A program made the translations under genes and the position numbers. Positions 52,550 to 61,387 of a stretch of DNA of 64,000 nucleotides are shown piece after piece. Every line of letters starts with the position of its first letter. Position 1 is the first letter of the stretch. The notes under the pieces were generated by a model. The model was not told the DNA's origin. It searched no databases and was given only the letters and a program-made list of their open reading frames with translations. Origin of the DNA: an uncultured Eubacteriales bacterium. GTDB lineage: Bacteria; Bacillota; Clostridia; Oscillospirales; UBA644. The DNA lies in NCBI GenBank assembly GCA_905207625.1, contig CAJLLT010000009.1, forward strand, positions 1-64,000, given 5' to 3'.

Positions 52550-53749
52550 TTGGATCTTGAAGTTATTATCGCTAAGTTTTTACAGCTTTACGGGGGAACC
52601 GATGAAGATATCCGCGTATTCTCCTCTCCCGGAAGAGTCAATCTTATCGGTGAGCATACCGACTATAACGGCGGTTTTGTTTTCCCTGCTGCTCTTTTGC
52701 AGAACTCCACCGTTGTTGTAAGAAAGACCGACAGCGGCAAAATCAGGCTTGCGGCCACCGATATCGAAGACCGTGTTGAACTTGATATAAACGATCTTGA
52801 TTCCTACAGGAATCTTCATTGGGGAAATTATCAGGCGGGTGTTGCCTATGTCCTCAGCAAGGAGGGCTATGACATCTGCTCCTGTGACGTTCTGTATTCC
52901 GATACCGTTCCTTTCGGCGCCGGGCTTTCCAGCTCCGCTGCCATAGAGGTCGTTATGGCGCTGATGCTTGCGACTTTTTCCAATGAGAAAAAGGGTATTA
53001 CCGAGCCTGTGGATATGATAGAAATGGCTAAGCTTGCCCAGAAAGCCGAGAGAGAATACTGCGGTGTCAACTGCGGTATAATGGATCAGTTTGCGAGCGC
53101 CATGGGTCGTAAGGGGCATGCTATTTTCCTGGATTGCAAGGATCTCAGCTTCAAATATGTTCCCCTTGATATGAAGGGCTATAAAATAGTCATTGGTAAT
53201 ACCAAAAAGAAAAGAAGTCTTGCGGATTCAAAGTACAACGAACGCCGCAGCCAGTGCGAAGCCGCTCTGGAGCAGCTGAAGGTCGCTATCCCCGAGGCTA
53301 CTTGTCTGCGTGATGTGACCGTGGAACAGTTTGAAGAGAGTAAGCTTCTTATTTCCGATGAAACAAACCGTATCCGTGCGGAGCATGTTGTATATGAATG
53401 TGACCGTGTGCTGAAATCGGTGGAAGCTCTCAACAACGGCGATCTTCTCGCTTTCGGTCAGCTTATGACGGCTTCTCATATTTCTCTGCGGGATCTTTAT
53501 GAGGTCACGGGCTTTAACCTTGACGTAATGGTAGAGGAGAGTCTGAAGATAGACGGATGCATAGGTTCAAGAATGACCGGGGCCGGTTTCGGCGGCTGTA
53601 CGGTGAGCCTTGTTGCCGAGGACTCCGTTGAGCATTTTATCGAAGCTGTGGGTAAGAATTATATCGAACGTACCGGACTTGTCCCCGAGTTTTATGTGTC
53701 TGAGGCGGGGGACGGCGGACGTGAGATCCCTTATGGAAAATCCGAGTAA
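52550..53749 (+). CDS. galK: galactokinase
   Basis: Phosphorylates galactose at C1 as the entry to the Leloir pathway. The 399-residue GHMP kinase has the galactose signature PGRVNLIGEHTDYNGG near residue 27, the ATP loop PFGAGLSSSAAIEV near 120, NCGIMDQFASAMGRKGH near 168 and MTGAGFGGCTVSLV near 340. The start is uncertain: no ATG is well placed, and TTG at 52550 (MDLEVIIAKF) gives the family-like N-terminus, with AAAGG about 12 bases before it; ATT at 52547 is closer. galT and galE are not adjacent. Confidence 0.94.
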   Translation: MDLEVIIAKFLQLYGGTDEDIRVFSSPGRVNLIGEHTDYNGGFVFPAALLQNSTVVVRKTDSGKIRLAATDIEDRVELDINDLDSYRNLHWGNYQAGVAYVLSKEGYDICSCDVLYSDTVPFGAGLSSSAAIEVVMALMLATFSNEKKGITEPVDMIEMAKLAQKAEREYCGVNCGIMDQFASAMGRKGHAIFLDCKDLSFKYVPLDMKGYKIVIGNTKKKRSLADSKYNERRSQCEAALEQLKVAIPEATCLRDVTVEQFEESKLLISDETNRIRAEHVVYECDRVLKSVEALNNGDLLAFGQLMTASHISLRDLYEVTGFNLDVMVEESLKIDGCIGSRMTGAGFGGCTVSLVAEDSVEHFIEAVGKNYIERTGLVPEFYVSEAGDGGREIPYGKSE

Positions 53750-53777
53750 ACTAAATCTTAAAAAAATCGTAAATCTA

Positions 53778-53805
53778 TTGACATTCAGTATATTTATGGT
53801 ATAAT
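53778..53805 (+). promoter_or_regulatory. sigma-A promoter of yceD-rpmF
   Basis: TTGACA (53778-53783), 16 nt ending TGG, TATAAT (53800-53805). Confidence 0.85.
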
Positions 53806-53843
53806 AATAAAACGTGTGACGTTGTTTGAAAGGCGGTTTCGTG

Positions 53844-54284
53844 ATGCTGATTGATATTTCATCAGTAAAAAAAGAGACAGGCTCTTCAATGCAGATATCG
53901 GAGAAACTCGATCTGACCGATTATGACCCCGCGTTCAGTGAGGTCTCGGTGGAGGGCAAGATCAGGAATATTGCCGGAGTTCTCACCTTCAAGGCCGAAA
54001 TGAAAGGGCGTTACGACTCTGTCTGTGACAGGTGTCTTGCTCCCGCTCAGGTTGACCTTACCGCGCATGTTGACACTATTTTTGACGGAGACTGCGCGAA
54101 GGACGATTCTGTTACATTTGAAAACGGCAAGATAGATATTTCCAAGACCGTTTACGATGCGTTGGCACTTGAACTTCCCATAAGGATCCTGTGTTCCGAG
54201 GATTGTAAGGGAATATGTCCCGGGTGCGGTGCCGACCTCAATCATGAGGAGTGCCGGTGCCATAAAGACGGCGAAACCCAATAA
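53844..54284 (+). CDS. DUF177/YceD-family protein
   Basis: A 146-residue protein matching DUF177 (YceD), whose members are needed for normal 23S rRNA levels in some bacteria and plants. FKAEMKGRYDSVCDRCLAP near residue 45 and ELPIRILCSEDCKGICPGCGADLNHEECRC at the end supply the two CxxC-type pairs of the family (second motif given in part: CKGICPGCG). It directly precedes rpmF, the conserved order. The ATG at 53844 lies nine bases after AAAGG. Confidence 0.9.
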   Translation: MLIDISSVKKETGSSMQISEKLDLTDYDPAFSEVSVEGKIRNIAGVLTFKAEMKGRYDSVCDRCLAPAQVDLTAHVDTIFDGDCAKDDSVTFENGKIDISKTVYDALALELPIRILCSEDCKGICPGCGADLNHEECRCHKDGETQ

Positions 54285-54337
54285 GCGTGATTTCAATTTT
54301 GAAATACAAGTTTTGTTAATATAGGAGGGTGCTTAAA

Positions 54338-54535
54338 ATGATAGCTCCGAAAAGAAGAATTTCCAAACAGAGAAAACACAAGAGACGTTCCAGCGTCTGG
54401 AAGCTTGATATGCCCGGAATGGTAGTATGCTCTCACTGCGGCGAGTATCACCTTGCTCACAGAGTTTGCGCTCATTGCGGCTACTATGACGGTAAGCAGG
54501 TCATAAAGGTCAAGGCTGACGAGAAAAACGCGTAA
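54338..54535 (+). CDS. rpmF: 50S ribosomal protein L32
   Basis: A 65-residue zinc-ribbon ribosomal protein: [20 protein letters not shown] at the N-terminus, then [20 protein letters not shown] with all four zinc cysteines (C+ form). AGGAGG precedes the ATG at 54338. It is part of the yceD-rpmF unit. Confidence 0.97.
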   Translation: MIAPKRRISKQRKHKRRSSVWKLDMPGMVVCSHCGEYHLAHRVCAHCGYYDGKQVIKVKADEKNA

Positions 54536-54655
54536 GTTGACTTTTTAGCTTTACATACGCACACAAGGAGAAACAGACGGGAGAATCGCTGTATTTCGAT
54601 ATATCGGTTCTGCTGTCTATTTGTGTTTATTGAGTAAATCGGGGTAGGTGCGACA

Positions 54656-55951
54656 ATGGCTGTAGTAAAGTCCGTATCTCCGGGCAGTCCCTTTGCGAAG
54701 GATATTCTGCCGGGAGATCTCCTTGTTTCTGTGAACGGACATGAAATACACGATCTCCTCGACTATATGTATTATTCGGTCTCCGAACGCGTAAACATTA
54801 CTGTTGAGAGAAACGGCAGACGTCTTTCCTTTACCCATACTACCGATTTCGCGGATCCCGGTGTGGAATACGATACTTATCTTATGGATAAGCAGCGTCA
54901 CTGTGCAAATAAATGCATTTTCTGCTTTATAGATCAGCTGCCGAAGAATATGCGTCCGACGATGTATTTCAAGGACGACGACTTCCGCCTGTCCCTGCTG
55001 TACGGTAACTATGTGACTCTGACGAACGCTACTGATGCGGATATACAGCGTATTATAGATCTCAGAGTTTCTCCGCTGAATATTTCTGTACATACCACCG
55101 ATCCCGAGCTGAGGGTAAGGATGCTTGCAAATCCGAGGGCGGGGAAGATATTGACAATACTCCGTCAGTTTGCGGATGCCGGCATAGATATGAGGTGTCA
55201 GATAGTCCTTTGCAAAGGTTTCAATGACGGTCAGGCACTTCAGAAGACCATGTCGGATCTTAAAGATCTGTATCCCGCAGTTTCAAGTGTTTCCGTGGTT
55301 CCTTTCGGTTGCTCCGACTACAGGCAGGGGCTGTGCCATATTGACCCCTTTACCGCGGAAGAATGCGCCGCCGTTCTTGAACAGATAAATACCTTCGGCG
55401 ACGGTTGCGTCCGGGATCTCGGTACAAGGCTGATATATCCCGCTGATGAGTTCTATATTAAAGCGGGTATCCATGTGCCCGAAGAGGCGTTTTACGAGGA
55501 ATTTGAGCAGATTGAAAACGGTGTCGGAATGCTTTCCAGTTTTATTTCCGAGTTTCTTCAGAGACTGGATCAGATTGCACCCGATCCGTCTCCGAAAAGC
55601 GTATCCGTGATTTCCGGAATGACTATGCAGGCCACGTTGCCTCTGCTTATGGATAAGCTGAGAGACAAACTCACGGGACTTGATTTCCGCTTGCATTTTA
55701 TCAAAAATAATTTTTTCGGATCAAATATTACCGTTACCGGACTCATTACCGCAACGGATATAATAGATCAGCTGAAAAAAGTTCCCCATGCCGATACCCT
55801 GGTTTTGCCGTCGGTAATGCTCAGGGATGATAAATTTCTTGACGATATATCGGTGTCCGATGTGGAAAAAGCCCTCGGAGTAGAAATCAAAGTTATAGGC
55901 TGCTCCGGTTTTGAAACCGTGGATGCCTTTGCTCAGATAGTTAAAGAGTAG
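54656..55951 (+). CDS. DUF512 protein with PDZ and radical-SAM-like domains
   Basis: A 431-residue protein. Residues 1-60 form a PDZ-like domain (VSPGSPFAKDILPGDLLVSV). Next is CANKCIFCFIDQLPKNMRPT near residue 82, a CxxxCxxC motif as in radical-SAM enzymes, and the C-terminal DUF512 domain (from about residue 270). The family is conserved in Firmicutes, usually next to der and plsY as here, and its reaction is unknown. The 120 bp before the gene hold no clear promoter, so it is probably transcribed with yceD-rpmF. Confidence 0.88.
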   Translation: MAVVKSVSPGSPFAKDILPGDLLVSVNGHEIHDLLDYMYYSVSERVNITVERNGRRLSFTHTTDFADPGVEYDTYLMDKQRHCANKCIFCFIDQLPKNMRPTMYFKDDDFRLSLLYGNYVTLTNATDADIQRIIDLRVSPLNISVHTTDPELRVRMLANPRAGKILTILRQFADAGIDMRCQIVLCKGFNDGQALQKTMSDLKDLYPAVSSVSVVPFGCSDYRQGLCHIDPFTAEECAAVLEQINTFGDGCVRDLGTRLIYPADEFYIKAGIHVPEEAFYEEFEQIENGVGMLSSFISEFLQRLDQIAPDPSPKSVSVISGMTMQATLPLLMDKLRDKLTGLDFRLHFIKNNFFGSNITVTGLITATDIIDQLKKVPHADTLVLPSVMLRDDKFLDDISVSDVEKALGVEIKVIGCSGFETVDAFAQIVKE

Positions 55952-55971
55952 TCAGCAGAAAGGAGTATTTC

Positions 55972-57306
55972 ATGTCTAAACCGATAGTTGCCATTGTCGG
56001 ACGTCCAAACGTCGGCAAGAGCACTCTTTTCAATAAAATTGCCGGCAAAAGACTTTCGATCGTAGAGGACACGCCCGGCGTCACCCGTGACCGTATTTTC
56101 TTCGATACGGACTGGAGAGGTCTCAGTTTTACTGTCGTTGATACCGGAGGCATAGAACCCCACAGTTCCGACATTATACTTTCCCAGATGCGCCGTCAGG
56201 CCGAACTGGCAATAGACAGTGCGGATGTTATCGTTTTTCTCACGGATATCAAATCGGGAATGACCGCGACCGATCAGGAGATAGCCCAGATGCTCCTGAA
56301 AAGCAAGAAAGAGGTCATACTTGCCGTTAATAAGATAGACCGTCCCGGAGATCCTCCGGCAGAACTTTACGAGTTCTACAATCTCGGACTCGGCGACCCT
56401 ATGCCCATATCCGGAACCCACGGTATGGGTGTTGGCGATCTTCTTGATGAAATATATGAAAAACTGAAGCATGTCGTCACGGAGCAGGAGGATACCGATG
56501 CCATCAAGGTGGCGGTGATCGGAAAGCCCAATGTGGGCAAAAGCTCCCTCATAAACCGTATTCTCGGTGAGGAACGGCTTATCGTTTCCAATATTCCCGG
56601 AACGACAAGAGATGCCGTTGACGCTCTGAAGGAAAATCAATACGGCAAATTCATTTTCATCGATACCGCCGGCATACGCAGAAAGAGCAAGGTTGACGAT
56701 GTTATTGAACGTTACAGTGTTGTCCGGTCATATATGGCGGTCGACCGTGCGGACGTTGTGCTGATGATGGTTGATGCAGAGGTCGGGCTGACGGAGCAGG
56801 ATACAAAGATCTTCGGTTATGCCCATGACGTGGGGAAAGCTTCTATAATCGTCGTCAATAAGTGGGATGCCGTGGAAAAAGACGAAAAGACCATGAATGA
56901 GATGAAGGCAAAGCTTGCCGAGGACCTCAAATTTCTTTCCTATGCTCCTACTGTATTCATTTCCGCAAAGACCGGGCAGAGGGTCGAAAAGCTTTATCAG
57001 ATGATCGTTGACGCCGCTCAGCAGCACGCCCGCCGTGTTCCCACCGGAATACTCAATGATGTTCTTGCGGACTGCGTTGCCCGTGTCCAGCCTCCGTCGG
57101 ATAAAGGCAAGAGACTTAAACTCCTTTATATGACGCAGGTTTCTACCTGTCCGCCGACTTTTGTAGTCTTTACAAATGATGTTGAGCTGTTTCATTTTTC
57201 TTATCAGCGGTATATTGAAAATCAGCTCCGCGAGACCTTCGGTTTTGTCGGAACGCCGATAAGGATAATACCCAGGGAAAAAGGAAAGGATGACGGTATT
57301 CGCTGA
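55972..57306 (+). CDS. der: ribosome-assembly GTPase Der (EngA)
   Basis: An essential 50S assembly GTPase with two tandem G domains and a KH-like C-terminus. The first P-loop is GRPNVGKSTLF near residue 9 with DTPGVTRD and NKIDR. The second is GKPNVGKSSLI near 183 with IPGTTRDAVD and NKWD. The KH-like domain starts around residue 355. At 444 residues it is typical. It overlaps plsY by one base. Confidence 0.97.
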   Translation: MSKPIVAIVGRPNVGKSTLFNKIAGKRLSIVEDTPGVTRDRIFFDTDWRGLSFTVVDTGGIEPHSSDIILSQMRRQAELAIDSADVIVFLTDIKSGMTATDQEIAQMLLKSKKEVILAVNKIDRPGDPPAELYEFYNLGLGDPMPISGTHGMGVGDLLDEIYEKLKHVVTEQEDTDAIKVAVIGKPNVGKSSLINRILGEERLIVSNIPGTTRDAVDALKENQYGKFIFIDTAGIRRKSKVDDVIERYSVVRSYMAVDRADVVLMMVDAEVGLTEQDTKIFGYAHDVGKASIIVVNKWDAVEKDEKTMNEMKAKLAEDLKFLSYAPTVFISAKTGQRVEKLYQMIVDAAQQHARRVPTGILNDVLADCVARVQPPSDKGKRLKLLYMTQVSTCPPTFVVFTNDVELFHFSYQRYIENQLRETFGFVGTPIRIIPREKGKDDGIR

Positions 57307-57989
57307 TGTGGCAACTTATCTTGATGGTCGTCATCGGTTACTTCGTGGGAAGTGTGAATTTTTCAATACTTGTAACGAAGTATATAGGAAAGCTTGATAT
57401 ACGGAAGGTCGGAAGCGGTAATGCCGGCGGAACGAACGTGGTCCGTGCCATGGGTGCCGGCTGGGGGATTGCCGTGATCGCTTCCGAAATACTGAAAGGT
57501 GTCATTGTCGGCGGTATCGCGCGGTACTTTTTCCCCGGCGATGTATTCGCTCTCGGACCTCTCGGAGGAAAAATTGTCGGTGCGATAGTCGTTTTCGGCG
57601 TCCTTATGGGAAATATTTACCCTTGCTTTCACGGATTCCGCGGAGGAAAGGGCGTTTCCGTATGCGCCGCGGCGATGGCTGTCATAGACTTCCGTGTTTT
57701 CCTTGTGGTTCTTGCCGTATTTTTCATTTTTTTCCTTACATCCTGCATGGTTTCCCTCGGGTCGATAATGGGTGCGCTGTCTGCGCCGATCTCTGTTTTT
57801 CTTTTGTACAGCGATGTTTTCGGCGGATTCAGGAATGCCACTCCGTATTGGTATATCCTCTGCGGCATCACGGCTGTTCTTGCGGCTGTGCTGATTATCC
57901 GTCACCGCAGTAACATATCCCGCATCCTGCACGGCACTGAAAACAGATTTGACCTCTGGAAAAAACATCCACGGAATAATTGCAAATAA
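57306..57989 (+). CDS. plsY: acyl-phosphate:glycerol-3-phosphate acyltransferase
   Basis: Makes lysophosphatidic acid from acyl phosphate and glycerol 3-phosphate, the first membrane-lipid step. The 227-residue protein has about six to seven membrane spans and the PlsY motifs VGYFVGSVNFSILV, RKVGSGNAGGTNVVRAMG near residue 35 and FRGGKGVSVCAA near 110. The start codon overlaps the der stop (ATGTGG inside TGATG). A weak hairpin follows. Confidence 0.94.
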   Translation: MWQLILMVVIGYFVGSVNFSILVTKYIGKLDIRKVGSGNAGGTNVVRAMGAGWGIAVIASEILKGVIVGGIARYFFPGDVFALGPLGGKIVGAIVVFGVLMGNIYPCFHGFRGGKGVSVCAAAMAVIDFRVFLVVLAVFFIFFLTSCMVSLGSIMGALSAPISVFLLYSDVFGGFRNATPYWYILCGITAVLAAVLIIRHRSNISRILHGTENRFDLWKKHPRNNCK

Positions 57990-57992
57990 AAT

Positions 57993-58023
57993 AACCCCGG
58001 AAGGTATTTTGTCTTCCGGGGTT
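57993..58023 (+). terminator. hairpin after plsY
   Basis: AACCCCGGAAG pairs with CTTCCGGGGTT. The T-run after it is poor, so termination strength is uncertain. Confidence 0.6.
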
Positions 58024-58125
58024 GTGGCATATACACGGACCTGTAAAATGAAATAATTTCAAACGGATATCTTTATTTGTGCAGAGGGATTCCGTTACCG
58101 GTTGGAATTATTTCAGAAATATTAC

Positions 58126-58154
58126 TTGCATTTGTCTTTTACTTATGCTATACT
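58126..58154 (+). promoter_or_regulatory. sigma-A promoter of the partner-switching/export operon
   Basis: TTGCAT (58126-58131), 17 nt ending TGC, TATACT (58149-58154). The start would be near 58161. Confidence 0.82.
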
Positions 58155-58161
58155 ATATTTA

Positions 58162-58175
58162 TTAGTGAACACTAA
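58162..58175 (+). promoter_or_regulatory. candidate operator TTAGTG-AA-CACTAA
   Basis: A 6-bp inverted repeat with a 2-nt centre lies over the predicted transcription start, where a repressor would block polymerase. Its form resembles MarR-type sites, but no such regulator is in the window. Confidence 0.5.
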
Positions 58176-58206
58176 ATCATTATAAACAGAAAAACGGAGA
58201 AAGAAT

Positions 58207-58503
58207 ATGACAATCAACAAAATTCCCGAGGGCGAAAAACTGACGTTTGCGATATCAGGGCGACTTGACACCAACTCATCGCCGAAGCTTGAGGCTGAAC
58301 TCAGGCAGTCTGTCGGCGGAGTGACTGAGCTTGTCTTCGATTTTTCCGGGGTGGAGTACATATCATCGGCGGGACTCCGTGTTCTCCTCGCCGCACAGAA
58401 GGTCATGAACCGCCAGGGAAGCATGAAGCTCATCGGGGTCAGTGACGAGGTTATGGAAGTGTTTGAGATTACCGGCTTTGCCGACATCCTGACGATAGAG
58501 TGA
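58207..58503 (+). CDS. STAS-domain anti-sigma factor antagonist
   Basis: A 98-residue SpoIIAA/RsbV-like protein made of one STAS domain. The phosphorylatable serine lies in VEYISSAGLRVLLAA near residues 52-66, in the position where SpoIIAA carries its regulatory serine. In partner switching the unphosphorylated form binds the kinase/anti-sigma partner and releases the target. The two following genes encode the phosphatase and the kinase that would act on it. AACGGAG is about seven bases before the ATG. Confidence 0.92.
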   Translation: MTINKIPEGEKLTFAISGRLDTNSSPKLEAELRQSVGGVTELVFDFSGVEYISSAGLRVLLAAQKVMNRQGSMKLIGVSDEVMEVFEITGFADILTIE

Positions 58504-58513
58504 CCGGAAGACT

Positions 58514-60946
58514 ATGAAAGATTATTTGTTGCTCTTCCTTATTTCACTTCTGCCGGTAGCGCTGTCGGCTTTTGTTTATCTTGCCGAGCGCTCAAAAGCG
58601 GTGGAAAAGATCCCTTATGCCCTTCGGCAGATAATAATAGGCATACTCTTCGGCGGACTGGCGATTGTCGGGACGGAATTCGGCATCAGGATCGACGGTG
58701 CCGTCATAAACGCGAGAGATGCCTCTCCTGTCTGTGCGGGGCTTCTCTTCGGTGCGCCCGCCGGTATCATTGCGGGTGTGATCGGCGGAGTTGAACGATG
58801 GTTTGCCGTCCTTTGGGGTGCCGGTGAATATACACGCCTTGCCTGCAGCATATCGACCGTGCTTGCGGGCGTTTTTGCTGCTGTTCTGCGCAAATATATG
58901 TTTGACAACAAGAAGCCGAAATGGTATTATTGCCTTGCGACTGCGGTCATTACGGAAGTCATACATATGCTGATGATATTCCTCACGAACATGACCGATG
59001 CGCGCACAGCCTTTTCGTTTGTCCGAGCCTGCTCTCTTCCGATGGTTGCCGTCAACGGGCTTTCGGTGATGCTCGCCGGCGTTCTGCTCTCTTTTCTGGC
59101 AGGCAAGGAGAGAAAGGGTTCCAGGCATGATCTGAAAAATATTTCCCAGTCGTTCCAGCGCTGGCTCCTTATATGCGTAACTGCGGGTTTTCTTATGACC
59201 ACGATTTTTACGTGGGCGCTTCAGACGGAGCTTGCCGAGAACGAAGCTCACGACCTTGTGAATCTCAACCTTGATGATGTACGCCAGGATATTCTTGATG
59301 CCTCGAACGAAAATCTGCTTGAACTGGCGGAGAGTATCTCTATCCGGATAAATTCCGTGGCAAATGCCGATTCCGCACTGCTTATGGCACTTGCAAGGAA
59401 ATACGATGTGGCTGAGATTAATCTTATTGATTCCAACGGTATAATTACCGCGTCGACCCATTCGGATTTCCTGAATTATGATATGCGCGGAGGAAGCCAG
59501 TCCGCGGAATTCCTTGTCCTGCTCGACGGAAAAACCAGGGAATATGTGCAGAACTATCAGCCTACTTCGTTTGATTCCTCCATACTGCGCAAATATGCGG
59601 GAATAGTGCTTGACAGAGGCGGCTTTGTGCAGGTTGCGTATGATGCCGAGAGGTTCCAGCGTGACATTGACGATTCCGTCATAGGTGTCACCCGGAACCG
59701 CCATATCGGGGAAAACGGAAGCATTATAATCGCAGGCGAGGACTGGAATATCGTCAGTGACAGACACGGAAACGAGAAGAAAAACCTGGATGTTTCGGGT
59801 ATTTTCATTGACCGGTATACCATGCCCGAGGGTGAACCGTTTGACGCGACGGTCTACGGCGAAGATTCGATCTGCTCGTACATCGTTTCCGAGGGGTATT
59901 ACATAGTGGCGTCCATCCCGAAGACGGAAGCCATGTTTTCACGCGATATTTCGGTGTATGTGACGGTGTTCATGGAGTTCGTAGTCTTCGGTATGCTGTT
60001 CATCGTCGTGTATTTCCTTATAAAGAAACTTGTCGTAGACAATATGGCTAAGATAAACAGATCTCTTGCGAAGATTACCAGCGGAAACCTTGACACCGTG
60101 GTGGATGTCAGGACAAATGAGGAATTTGCCTCACTCTCGGATGATATCAATTCCACCGTACTGACTCTGAAGCGCTATATTGCGGAGGAGGCGGCACGGA
60201 TTGATAGGGAACTTGAATTCGCAAAGTCGATACAGCACTCTGCGATCCCCTCGGTCTTTCCTCCCTATCCGGGACGCGGCGAATTTGAAATTTTCGCTAC
60301 CATGGACACTGCAAAAGAGGTAGGCGGAGACTTCTACGATTTCTATTTTGTCGGAGAGAATAAGCTTTGTTTCCTCATTGCCGATGTTTCGGGCAAGGGA
60401 ATCCCTGCGGCAATGTTCATGATGACAGCGAAGACTATAATCAAAGGTTACGCCGAATCCGGAATTCCCGTTGACGAGGTCTTTACCATAGCAAATGCCA
60501 AGCTTTGCGAATCCAACGATGCGGGAATGTTCGTTACCTCATGGATGGGCATACTTGACATTACCACCGGGAAGGTGGAATTTGCTAACGCAGGTCATAA
60601 TCCGCCGCTTGTAAGACACAGGGACGGGACCTTTGAATACCTGAGATCCAGACCCGGTCTGGTCATCGCGGGTATGGAGGGAATAAAGTACAGGAAGAAT
60701 GAGCTTTATCTTGCCCCCGGAGATGAGATATATCTCTACACCGACGGTGTGACTGAGGCTACCGATAACAACAATGAGCTCTACGGAGAGGAACGGCTGA
60801 ATAAACTTCTCAACAGTCTGCACGGGCTTTCCGGGGAAGAGGTCTGCCGTGCGGTGAAGAGCGACATAGATGAGTTTGTCGGAACCGCACCTCAGTTTGA
60901 CGACATTACGATGCTGTATCTGAAATATAACGGAGGAGACGAATAA
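58514..60946 (+). CDS. membrane sensor PP2C (SpoIIE-type) phosphatase
   Basis: An 810-residue protein. Residues 1-195 form a multi-span membrane module resembling the 5TMR-LYT sensor (GGLAIVGTEFGIRIDGAVINARDASP, given in part, GLLFGAPAGIIAGVIGG). A further span at about 215-235 leads into an extracellular sensor region (240-475), another span (480-503), a HAMP domain (to 555), a short coiled coil and the SpoIIE/PP2C catalytic domain. Metal-binding aspartates are visible in EVGGDFYDFYFVG near 612, IADVSGKGIPAAMF near 628 and YTDGVTEATD near 742. It would dephosphorylate the upstream STAS protein on an external cue. Its stop overlaps the next start. Confidence 0.92.
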   Translation: MKDYLLLFLISLLPVALSAFVYLAERSKAVEKIPYALRQIIIGILFGGLAIVGTEFGIRIDGAVINARDASPVCAGLLFGAPAGIIAGVIGGVERWFAVLWGAGEYTRLACSISTVLAGVFAAVLRKYMFDNKKPKWYYCLATAVITEVIHMLMIFLTNMTDARTAFSFVRACSLPMVAVNGLSVMLAGVLLSFLAGKERKGSRHDLKNISQSFQRWLLICVTAGFLMTTIFTWALQTELAENEAHDLVNLNLDDVRQDILDASNENLLELAESISIRINSVANADSALLMALARKYDVAEINLIDSNGIITASTHSDFLNYDMRGGSQSAEFLVLLDGKTREYVQNYQPTSFDSSILRKYAGIVLDRGGFVQVAYDAERFQRDIDDSVIGVTRNRHIGENGSIIIAGEDWNIVSDRHGNEKKNLDVSGIFIDRYTMPEGEPFDATVYGEDSICSYIVSEGYYIVASIPKTEAMFSRDISVYVTVFMEFVVFGMLFIVVYFLIKKLVVDNMAKINRSLAKITSGNLDTVVDVRTNEEFASLSDDINSTVLTLKRYIAEEAARIDRELEFAKSIQHSAIPSVFPPYPGRGEFEIFATMDTAKEVGGDFYDFYFVGENKLCFLIADVSGKGIPAAMFMMTAKTIIKGYAESGIPVDEVFTIANAKLCESNDAGMFVTSWMGILDITTGKVEFANAGHNPPLVRHRDGTFEYLRSRPGLVIAGMEGIKYRKNELYLAPGDEIYLYTDGVTEATDNNNELYGEERLNKLLNSLHGLSGEEVCRAVKSDIDEFVGTAPQFDDITMLYLKYNGGDE

Positions 60947-61353
60947 TGAATGAACTGACTATTCCCGCGACTGTTGAGAACATAGAGAAGGTTACCGATT
61001 TCGTGAACGGGCAGCTTGAGGAGATCGACTGCCCGATGAAGGCTCAGACGCAGATAGACATAGCCATAGACGAGCTTTTCGGGAACATTGCGCATTATGC
61101 CTACAATCCCGAGACAGGCCCTGCTACGGTGAGGGTCGAGGTTACTGAGGCTCCGATATCCGTCATTATAACATTCATTGACCGGGGGATTCCTTACGAT
61201 CCTCTGAAAAAGGACGACCCCGACATAACCCTGTCGGCAGAGGAACGGGGGATCGGTGGACTCGGGATCTTCATGGTCAAAAAGACAATGGATGAGATTA
61301 CTTACGAATATAAGGACGGGCAGAATATTCTCCGTATCCGGAAGGATATATGA
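60946..61353 (+). CDS. RsbW/SpoIIAB-like serine kinase (HATPase)
   Basis: A 135-residue GHKL-fold ATPase of the anti-sigma kinase type. The N box is QIDIAIDELFGNIAHYAY (catalytic E and metal-binding N), the G1 box is FIDRGIPYDPL and the G2 region GGLGIFMVKKTMDEITYEY. It is the third component of a partner-switching module, the kinase that phosphorylates the STAS protein and holds its target. No sigma factor is in the window, so the target may be elsewhere or may be the exporter itself. It starts inside the phosphatase stop (TAATG). Confidence 0.9.
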   Translation: MNELTIPATVENIEKVTDFVNGQLEEIDCPMKAQTQIDIAIDELFGNIAHYAYNPETGPATVRVEVTEAPISVIITFIDRGIPYDPLKKDDPDITLSAEERGIGGLGIFMVKKTMDEITYEYKDGQNILRIRKDI

Positions 61354-61387
61354 TTTTGACCCGAAAAACGATTAATGAGGTAAGAGT

